A stretch of DNA of 64,000 nucleotides. It comes from an uncultured Acetatifactor sp. Lineage in GTDB: Bacteria > Bacillota > Clostridia > Lachnospirales > Lachnospiraceae. The DNA is taken from contig CAJUFB010000004.1 of assembly GCA_910585805.1 (NCBI GenBank), positions 1-64,000 on the forward strand, in the 5' to 3' direction. Of the stretch, positions 57,917 through 64,000 are shown piece after piece (position 1 is the stretch's first letter; every line of letters starts with the position of its first letter). The position numbers and the translations under genes are program-made. The notes under the pieces were generated by a model, which saw nothing but the letters and a program-made list of their open reading frames with translations, was not told the origin of the DNA and made no database searches.

Positions 57917-58906
57917 TCACAGTAAACCCAGCAGCACCTGCAGCAGCGCCAGAACCGCCGTAAGACATGCCCACATTGTACCCACATAAGCCATAAACTT
58001 GCCCTTGGAAAAAGGCGCCGTCCCCACGATCTTCCCTGTCTGGCCGTTCACATAGAAGGGATATTCCTGGTCCTTATAACGGTATATGTATTTCCACACC
58101 GGAAGCAGCCCGTAGGTTGTCCTGCTGTCCCTTACCTGCAGATCCTGACGCACTGTCTTCACTGCACTGTAGCCTGCGCAGCTTTCCCGCAGAAGCTTCT
58201 CGGCATCCGCCTTCATCAGAGATTTTGCCCGCATCTCCGCCGCATCGGCGGTCATATTATATTTCTCGCCATAGAAACCGGACATAAATTTTGGATCAAA
58301 ATCCACCATCTGTCCATACTGAAAGGGTGCGATCAAATCCATCACATCATCCGGCATCTGCAGGGAGGCATCCGCAGGTATCTTCTCAAAACGGATATCC
58401 ATACTGCGGTTTATGGCATAGAAGCTGGTCTCCGTATACTCCTTGTTCCCGCTGCGCCAGACTTTGATCTTCGTCCCCTCCCCCTGAAAGAAACAGGTCG
58501 TGTCATAATCATAGAACCAGTAGGGCACATAGTAGCCCTGCATACTGTTCAGCCGGGCCTCGGACAAAAAATCAGTGGGCGCAAACAGACACTTTTTGAA
58601 TTTATCCCGAAGAGACTGCTTGCAGGTTTCTTTTCCCATCTGAAACGGGATCATCATCTGCGGCGCATATCTGCCCTCCACCCTCTCATTGAAGATCAGA
58701 TAGCTGTCACAATAGGGACACTGGGTTGCGGAGGTATGCTCCTTCACCTCCACCTCGCCGCCGCAGTTGGGGCAGAGCGTCAGCGCCCCTGTCTGTCCTT
58801 CCGCCCGTTCCCCGCTCTCCTGGCTGTCACAATAAGGACAGTACATGCCATGCCTCTCCGGGCTGTACACAGCATTGCCCCCGCAGTTTCTACATCTGAA
58901 ATACAT
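57917..58906 (-). CDS. Double zinc-ribbon membrane protein
   Basis: 329 residues. Two zinc ribbons open the protein: CRNCGG...CPYCDS (residues 5-26) and CPNCGG...CPYCDS (45-66). A ~220-residue middle domain follows (YYVPYWFYDYDTTCFFQGEG, LLPVWKYIYRYKDQEYPFYVNGQTG), then a C-terminal hairpin of two helices. It resembles TFIIB-type zinc-ribbon proteins of Firmicutes that sit beside TPM proteins. Role unknown. AAAGGAT precedes the ATG, and an imperfect GC hairpin lies in the leader at 58923-58960. The TPM gene follows 127 bases downstream. Confidence 0.75.
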   Translation of the reverse strand: MYFRCRNCGGNAVYSPERHGMYCPYCDSQESGERAEGQTGALTLCPNCGGEVEVKEHTSATQCPYCDSYLIFNERVEGRYAPQMMIPFQMGKETCKQSLRDKFKKCLFAPTDFLSEARLNSMQGYYVPYWFYDYDTTCFFQGEGTKIKVWRSGNKEYTETSFYAINRSMDIRFEKIPADASLQMPDDVMDLIAPFQYGQMVDFDPKFMSGFYGEKYNMTADAAEMRAKSLMKADAEKLLRESCAGYSAVKTVRQDLQVRDSRTTYGLLPVWKYIYRYKDQEYPFYVNGQTGKIVGTAPFSKGKFMAYVGTMWACLTAVLALLQVLLGLL

Positions 58907-58922
58907 ATTTTATCCTTTCTTT

Positions 58923-58960
58923 CCCATGAGGCTGCCTGTTTTTGACTTCAGCCTCATGGG
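58923..58960. promoter_or_regulatory. Hairpin in the leader of the zinc-ribbon gene
   Basis: CCCATGAGGCTG/CAGCCTCATGGG with a 14-base loop, ending 16 bases before the start codon. The T-run lies on the plus-strand side, so it would terminate plus-strand rather than minus-strand transcripts. Confidence 0.5.
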
Positions 58961-59017
58961 ATTTTTTATCTTGCTACGTCATACCGTCAACCTTTGACCG
59001 GTTCAACGGACAATTTC

Positions 59018-59545
59018 TCAGTCACACAGCACCACCACCCTCTGAGGCGTCGTCTGGGCCGGAATGCTCCTGGTGGAATGGTCATAGGTGACTACAAGCC
59101 TGTGATTTGCCGGATTCCCCTGATAATACTGGTTGTTGGTAGTCCTTACCTCCACACTTCCGTCCATATTCAGCTGCAATGTCTGCTCCTCATTTACAAG
59201 GGAGGCATTGAAATATCCCACACATACCATCCGGCTGTTTTTCTCCGGCGCCGCCGCCACAGCATTATACTGAGGCGGATAGATCAGGGGCATGGGCGCC
59301 TCCGCATCATACCAGAAAGTACACGGCATTCCTGCGGAAAGCGTCTCAAAATCCACAATATAAGTGGACGGTGTCACCAGAAACAATACCGTATTCCCAT
59401 TCACATCCTCCAAAGTAACAAAAATAATACAGCCATTGGTACGGCTTCCTCCCACTCTTCCCGGCGTCATTTCCACGATGGTGCCAGTCACGGAGCCGAA
59501 CCTGCTTCTCTTATAAGGTCTTCTCTGTCCAAGAACGAAATCCAT
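59018..59545 (-). CDS. Uncharacterised beta-rich protein
   Basis: 175 residues, no signal peptide or membrane helix. Alternating hydrophobic strands (FGSVTGTIVEMTPG, CIIFVTLEDVNGNTVLFLVTP, MVCVGYFNASLVNEEQTLQLN) suggest a small beta-barrel or OB-like fold, but I do not recognise the family. I chose the Met of MDFVLGQRR since GGAG lies 6 bases upstream; a Met 11 codons earlier has a weaker site. It lies between mnmA and the zinc-ribbon gene in the same direction. Confidence 0.6.
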   Translation of the reverse strand: MDFVLGQRRPYKRSRFGSVTGTIVEMTPGRVGGSRTNGCIIFVTLEDVNGNTVLFLVTPSTYIVDFETLSAGMPCTFWYDAEAPMPLIYPPQYNAVAAAPEKNSRMVCVGYFNASLVNEEQTLQLNMDGSVEVRTTNNQYYQGNPANHRLVVTYDHSTRSIPAQTTPQRVVVLCD

Positions 59546-59620
59546 GGTCTCTCCATTCAAGATATGATCTGTCTGCATATGATATGTTTTTTCTCTTAAG
59601 ATGTTGCCTGTTCTTCTGTT

Positions 59621-60817
59621 TTACAGACCCGTGGTCCCCATGCCCTCCGGACGCACTATGATACCGCCGCCCAGCACGGCGTCTCCGTCATAAAAGCATA
59701 TGGACTGTCCCGGCGCGGCAGCCCTGACCGGATTATCAAATATCGAAAGCAGACGGTCCGGCGCAATCTTTTTAACGGTACAGTATTCTCCCCTGTGGTT
59801 ATATCGGATCTTCGCAAAGGCACGCACAGGCTCCGTTATATCTTCCACCGCCATGAAATTCAACCTGTCACAGATTACCTCCGTCGTAAAAAGCGCCTCG
59901 TTTCTGCCGATCACTACCTCATCGGTATCCGGACGGATATCCGTCACATACACCCTCTCCCCCATGGGCAGTTCCAGTCCCCTTCGCTGTCCGATGGTAT
60001 AATGGGTAATTCCTTTATGCCGCCCCAGCACATGCCCCTGAGCATCCACAAAATTTCCCGGCTTCGGGACCCGCCCCGCAGCTTCCCTGTCGATAAATCC
60101 CGCATAGTCATCATCCGGCACAAAACAGATCTCCTGGCTGTCAGGCTTATCCGCCACCGGAAGCCCGATCTCTTCCGCAAGAGAACGGATCTGCTCCTTG
60201 GTATGGTCCCCCACAGGCATCAGTGTGCGGGCCAGCTGCTCCTGCGTCAGATTGTATAAAGCGTAAGTCTGGTCTTTTCCGGCTGTCACGGAACGGCTCA
60301 CCGCGAAACGGCCATTGGGCTGCTTTACCACCCTGGCATAATGTCCCGTGGCGATGTAGTCCGCCCCCAACGCCAGGCTTCTGTGCAGCAAAGCCTCCCA
60401 TTTCACATACCGGTTGCAGGCAATACAGGGATTCGGCGTATGCCCCCGCAAATATTCTTCCACAAAATAATCCGTTACATGGCGTTTGAATTCCTGCCTG
60501 AAATTCATGACATAATATGGAATCTCCAGCATTTCCGCTACCCTTCTGGCATCTTCCACCGCCTTCAGCCCACAGCAGCCTGACTCTCCGGCTCTGTCAG
60601 ATACACCTCCGGCTCCATCCCATATACCACTGCACTCATTTGTGTCCTGTATGCTGCCGGTTCCTCCGTCTGCATCCCGCATGCCGCCGGCTTCGCCGCT
60701 CCCCTGCCAGATCTGCATGGTGACACCGATCACATTGTAACCCTGCTTTTTCAAAAGCCAGGCGGCAACGGAAGAATCCACGCCTCCCGACATTCCTACT
60801 ACCACTGTCTTCTTCAT
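59621..60817 (-). CDS. mnmA: tRNA-specific 2-thiouridylase MnmA
   Basis: 398 residues. Makes the 2-thiouridine at position 34 of tRNAs for Lys, Glu and Gln. PP-loop SGGVDSS (residues 10-16), catalytic Cys in NPCIACNRYVKW and the persulfide Cys in DSQEICFVPDDDY are all present; GHYAR and KDQTYAL are family segments. Between QIW (37) and CCGLKAVEDA (81) lies a ~42-residue Gly/Asp-rich loop (GGMRDADGGTGSIQDTN), longer than usual. The start has GGGAG about 5 bases upstream. A composite repeat element separates it from yccF. Confidence 0.95.
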   Translation of the reverse strand: MKKTVVVGMSGGVDSSVAAWLLKKQGYNVIGVTMQIWQGSGEAGGMRDADGGTGSIQDTNECSGIWDGAGGVSDRAGESGCCGLKAVEDARRVAEMLEIPYYVMNFRQEFKRHVTDYFVEEYLRGHTPNPCIACNRYVKWEALLHRSLALGADYIATGHYARVVKQPNGRFAVSRSVTAGKDQTYALYNLTQEQLARTLMPVGDHTKEQIRSLAEEIGLPVADKPDSQEICFVPDDDYAGFIDREAAGRVPKPGNFVDAQGHVLGRHKGITHYTIGQRRGLELPMGERVYVTDIRPDTDEVVIGRNEALFTTEVICDRLNFMAVEDITEPVRAFAKIRYNHRGEYCTVKKIAPDRLLSIFDNPVRAAAPGQSICFYDGDAVLGGGIIVRPEGMGTTGL

Positions 60818-60905
60818 ATGTCTCCCAATTCGTTCCAGGATATTCCAATGCCCTGTTTCAGACTTGGAAACCGTCCTACCACTTCCCGGAAATCTCAATA
60901 TTTGT

Positions 60906-61109
60906 CAGGAATTGTCGGAAAATATACTGCGCACCGGTTGAATTTGCAGTACAACCCGACTGCAGACCGCCAGCCAGGTATTTTCCGGGGGCCTCACTGT
61001 AAATTCTGGCGGTCTGCAGTATAACTGCTGCAACTTCTTTAGGAAAAAGCCCATAATTACAAAGGAAACGGCTTTAAACTCGTAGCGGCTATTTGCAGAT
61101 ACTTCCTTA
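60906..61109. repeat. Composite element: family A copy 8 interrupted by family B
   Basis: Same structure and same internal junction as 38214-38418: the B element (60925-61021) sits at the TA of AAAATAAC. Outer ends AGGAATTGTCGG and GATACTTCCTTA. Confidence 0.85.
60925..61021. repeat. Family B foldback element, copy nested in family A
   Basis: 97 bp, TACTGCGCACC to GCAGTA, with TA on both sides. It differs from the 4168 copy at about ten positions, mostly in loops. Confidence 0.85.
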
Positions 61110-61116
61110 TGCTCCG

Positions 61117-61476
61117 TTAAAGGATCCTGGCCCCGAAAGGCATCAGCGCCAGCTTTGCAATCTTGAAATGCTGCATTCCAAACGGAATACCGATAATTGT
61201 CACACATAATATGCATCCCATTATGGCAGAACCCACAGCCATCGGAATCCCGGACAATACAAGCCAGAGCACATTCAGCAGCAACGAGCCCACTCCGCCG
61301 CCGTACTCCACTTCTTTTCCGAAAGGAAAGAAGGAGAGGCTGGCGAATTTAAAGCACTGTGTCCCCCAGGGGATTCCCACGATCGTAATACACCAGAACA
61401 GCCCGGCTGCCAGCCAGCCAAGCCCGCTGAAAAAACCACCGCACACAAACCATAATAAATTTCCCAGACAACCCAT
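61117..61476 (-). CDS. YccF domain membrane protein
   Basis: 119 residues with three or four helices and two copies of the YccF (DUF307) signature: CITIVGIPWGTQCFKFASLSFFPFG and CVTIIGIPFGMQHFKIAKLALMPFG. Both copies have the I-x-GIP-x-G-x-Q core. Family function is unknown; the E. coli homologue is an inner-membrane protein. AAGGAGG stands 7 bases before the ATG. The gene ends 8 bases from a composite repeat element. Confidence 0.9.
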   Translation of the reverse strand: MGCLGNLLWFVCGGFFSGLGWLAAGLFWCITIVGIPWGTQCFKFASLSFFPFGKEVEYGGGVGSLLLNVLWLVLSGIPMAVGSAIMGCILCVTIIGIPFGMQHFKIAKLALMPFGARIL

Positions 61477-61956
61477 ATATAATGCCTCCTTATCATACCC
61501 ATATTTCTATTGCCGTAACTGCACTGCCCGAAACCGGCTCCTGACGCCGATGCGCTGCCCGAAAAACCGGTTTTCCATGCAGCCCATGGCGGAAAACCAT
61601 TCATGCAGGACAACTTTTCCTGTTTTTCCGGGCTTTTTATATATTATGCTGATCGCCGCCAATATTACAGCGCTCTCTGACAAAATTCGCCAACGGCATT
61701 TGCCCAAAAACATACCCTGCAGGATAAGGAGAAAGCCCCTATGAACTCGCTCCGTCCATAAAGGCCTTGCAAATTTATATTTATTATATAGCATCCTGGT
61801 CAAAAAAACAACAGCCACTTTCGCACGAACCGATGAGATATACTGCTGAAGCATACAACAGCCTGTCTGTCCCCGCTTCGTCCCGCCTGCCCGCGGCGGG
61901 AATCCGCGAATCAGGATTGCGGCCTCCGAAACCGTCAGCCCAAAAGCTGCCCCGGA
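61477..61956. other. 480-bp intergenic region with no gene seen
   Basis: Contains a weak inverted repeat (AAACCGG/CCGGTTT around 61531-61575) and a GC-rich patch near 61885-61910, but no promoter, RNA or ORF I can support. Confidence 0.4.
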
Positions 61957-64000
61957 TCAGCCCATCATCCGCACGATCCTGTAATATGCCATGGAAGTCC
62001 TTTTGTAGCAGATACTGTACACCAGGGCAAAAATCAGGCAGCCGCCCACGCTGCAGGCGATCAGCAGTCCCGTCTCAAAGAAACCGATGGCTCCCAGCAG
62101 CATATACACCATCCGCATCCCAACCGCCGTGTGGCACAGCGCACCGATCAGCGGCAATCCGAATACCATGCTGATCTGCTTTCTGATGGTGCGGCGGATC
62201 TCTTCATCCCCCATCCCCACCTTCTGCATGATCTCAAAGTTCTTCTGATCCTCAAAACCTTCCGTGATCTGTTTGTAATACATGATGATCAGCAGGCAGA
62301 TCAGAAATATGGATCCGAAAAAGATGCCGATGAACAGCAGCCCGCCATACGTACTTTCCTGTATCTCCATGTTCTCCCTCCTGTCCAGATACCGGGCAAA
62401 ACCCGGAAGTGTACCGGCGTACTGTTCAATTTCTGCCGAAAATCCGTCGATCGCTTCTTCCCCGGAGAGTCCTTCTGCCAGGGAAACGTCCTCTCCACCA
62501 TTGTCCAGCCAAAAGCCGTAATAATATGACATCCGGGCAGCACTGTCCACCTGATAGAGGGCACTCACCCTGCGAAGCTCCTCCTCATCCGCCAAAACCA
62601 CCAGATAAATCGTATTCATGATATCATTGATATGTTTGTTCCTGATCCGGCTCTCGGTGAGCTCCTTTTTTACCGTATACTCCCTGGAAAGTCCTTCTTC
62701 TGTGGGAAATTCTTCTTCCATGGAAAGTTCCCCTTCCATTCCCTCAAAAATAACTGCTTCATGGGCAAAATCAGGGCCGTTGGAAAAAATCAGGACCTCC
62801 CCGGGCTGCAGCGTTTCCGATGCATTCTCCAGCCTGTTGTATTCCTCCAGCGTCATCAGGGACAGCTCGGTCCAGCCTGAATAATCATAAGGATCTCCCT
62901 CCGTCCGGAACAGATTATCCGCCTGATAAAGTCTGAGCCATACACAGGCGTAATCCAGTTCTTCCCTGGGAACCACCCCATACCGGGCCGCAAGGTTCCG
63001 GGTCTTTTGTTTCAACGCCTCTCTGTCCATCGTCCCGTCACCGATAAAATTCAATTCGAAACCCCTGCTGAAGCCGGATGTCACAATGGATTCCATCCCC
63101 AGATATACCGACACCGTGCATACCACCGTGATGATGACCATTGTAGAAAAAATACAGATATTGGACAGGCTCGCTGCGCTTTTCTTCATCCGGTAAAGCA
63201 TGCCGGATACCGTGATAAAGTTCTCCGGGCGATAGTAAAATCCCTTTCTCTTCTTGAAAAAGCGAAGGGCCGCAATGCTGCCCGAGGTAAACAGAAAGTA
63301 AGTTCCGACCACCACAAGGAACACCGCCAGGAAAAAGTCCCCAAAAACATTGCTCCCCAGCTGCGCTTTTACAGCCATGCGATAGCCGGCCACCATGGCC
63401 GCCAGCCCTGCCAGGCTCCAGAGTCCAATCCGCTTCGGCTCTTTCTCCCCTCTCCTGGAATCCCCCATCAGCTCTACGGGATTGGATTTTCCCACCTGGA
63501 CCAGATTCACAAAAAGATTCAGCACCATAACAAATGCATAAAAAATCATTGTCTGGGTAATCGCAGCCGGCTTTATGACAAATTCCACGTTTACAGACAT
63601 TTTCGCCAGATTCAGCAGCAGCAGAAAGATCAGTCTGGAAAACAAAAGCCCTGTTACAATGGCTCCCACTATCACAACACAGTATATCATCAGACTCTCC
63701 CAGAACAGCATTATGCCGATATGCTTCTTTTCCAACCCCAGAATGCTGTACAGTCCCAGTTCCTTTTTTCTCCTCTTGATCAGGAAGCTGTTGGTGTAAT
63801 ACAGAAAGGGGATCATGATAATGCCTAAAAGTACATAACCGATCTGCACCAATATCACCGCATACATACCTTTGGGAAGTGTATACATGATATCGTTTTT
63901 TAAGATAAAACCAAATACAAAGTGGGTAAACATGGCAAAAACGCTGATCCCAATGTAGGGAAAGTATACTGAACCGTTTTTTCGTATATTATTTGCCGCC
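61957..64000 (-). CDS. FtsX/BceB-like ABC transporter permease (start beyond the window)
   Basis: At least 681 residues. Four helices at the N-terminus with SFLIKRRKKELGLYSILGL (the FtsX-type cytoplasmic signature), helices 5-6, a large extracellular loop of ~230 residues between about 300 and 530, and three or four C-terminal helices with NFEIMQKVGMGDEEIRRTIRKQ. This is the layout of BceB-type permeases that sense and resist peptide antibiotics. The first in-window Met (63933) is not the start: the frame stays open to the edge as NNIRKNGSVYFPYIGISVFA, the usual N-terminus of the family. Its ATPase should lie to the right. Confidence 0.85.
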   Translation of the reverse strand, partial: AANNIRKNGSVYFPYIGISVFAMFTHFVFGFILKNDIMYTLPKGMYAVILVQIGYVLLGIIMIPFLYYTNSFLIKRRKKELGLYSILGLEKKHIGIMLFWESLMIYCVVIVGAIVTGLLFSRLIFLLLLNLAKMSVNVEFVIKPAAITQTMIFYAFVMVLNLFVNLVQVGKSNPVELMGDSRRGEKEPKRIGLWSLAGLAAMVAGYRMAVKAQLGSNVFGDFFLAVFLVVVGTYFLFTSGSIAALRFFKKRKGFYYRPENFITVSGMLYRMKKSAASLSNICIFSTMVIITVVCTVSVYLGMESIVTSGFSRGFELNFIGDGTMDREALKQKTRNLAARYGVVPREELDYACVWLRLYQADNLFRTEGDPYDYSGWTELSLMTLEEYNRLENASETLQPGEVLIFSNGPDFAHEAVIFEGMEGELSMEEEFPTEEGLSREYTVKKELTESRIRNKHINDIMNTIYLVVLADEEELRRVSALYQVDSAARMSYYYGFWLDNGGEDVSLAEGLSGEEAIDGFSAEIEQYAGTLPGFARYLDRRENMEIQESTYGGLLFIGIFFGSIFLICLLIIMYYKQITEGFEDQKNFEIMQKVGMGDEEIRRTIRKQISMVFGLPLIGALCHTAVGMRMVYMLLGAIGFFETGLLIACSVGGCLIFALVYSICYKRTSMAYYRIVRMMG

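Noticed and set aside
61507..61854. Minus-strand frame of 115 codons between yccF and the permease
   Set aside because: No ribosome site, no hydrophobic pattern or domain; overlaps other random frames.

Overview
The window reads as a chromosome segment of a spore-forming Clostridia, most likely a gut Lachnospiraceae. This is inferred from a tig-clpP-clpX-engB block, CIRCE-controlled groESL, spore genes (spoIIP, gpr), a class B sortase and dense small non-autonomous repeats. Nearly everything is on the minus strand; the clear exceptions are rpsT and one small ORF beside groES. I identified genes by reading translations, without database searches.

Layout. 1-9.2 kb: broken ECF sigma factor, AI-2E-type membrane protein, engB, clpX, clpP, tig, asparaginase, PepD-type dipeptidase. 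9.3-14.9 kb: three large polytopic membrane proteins of GT-C/YfhO type. 15.4-43.9 kb: a large surface-polymer locus. It holds four multi-domain or single-domain TagF-like polymerases (three of them joined to a GT2 glycosyltransferase), an acyltransferase, two SGNH hydrolases, a HAD-like surface protein and a related protein, a TagGH-like ABC exporter, a repeat-rich lipoprotein, GT2 and GT4 glycosyltransferases and an LCP ligase. 44.5-47.7 kb: a secreted PKTG-type sortase substrate, a second LCP protein, sortase B and a small XRE regulator. 48.6-56.7 kb: groESL, an AraC regulator, a DUF1905/C39-like protein, spoIIP, gpr and rpsT. 56.9-64 kb: TPM-domain protein, zinc-ribbon protein, an unknown protein, mnmA, yccF and a BceB/FtsX-like permease cut by the window edge.

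How it fits together. The polymer locus contains the parts for making a glycerol-phosphate-type decorated polymer in the cytoplasm (GT2, GT4, TagF-like), modifying it (acyltransferase, SGNH hydrolases), exporting it (TagGH-like) and attaching it to the wall (LCP). Both exporter subunits carry unusual extra N-terminal regions: a cohesin-like ectodomain on the permease, and a membrane anchor plus acidic linker on the ATPase.

Most notable signals. (1) The only three runs of seven or more G/C that I saw all lie within 6 kb inside coding sequences of the polymer locus, each reading G7-8 followed by TA on the coding strand. Two sit exactly where the frame is broken, which suggests slipped-strand phase variation. 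(2) Two families of roughly 100-bp foldback elements (called A and B here) insert at TA dinucleotides. Family B sits inside family A at the same place twice. Stem sequences differ between copies while pairing is kept, and one divergent B copy lies between groES and groEL. (3) A 28-bp sequence is repeated exactly in inverted orientation on either side of a 455-bp ORF-less segment upstream of the XRE-sortase-LCP operon. (4) The glycosyltransferase genes look shuffled: a duplicated ~300-residue N-terminal module, a deletion-ridden gene remnant and two coiled-coil fragments.
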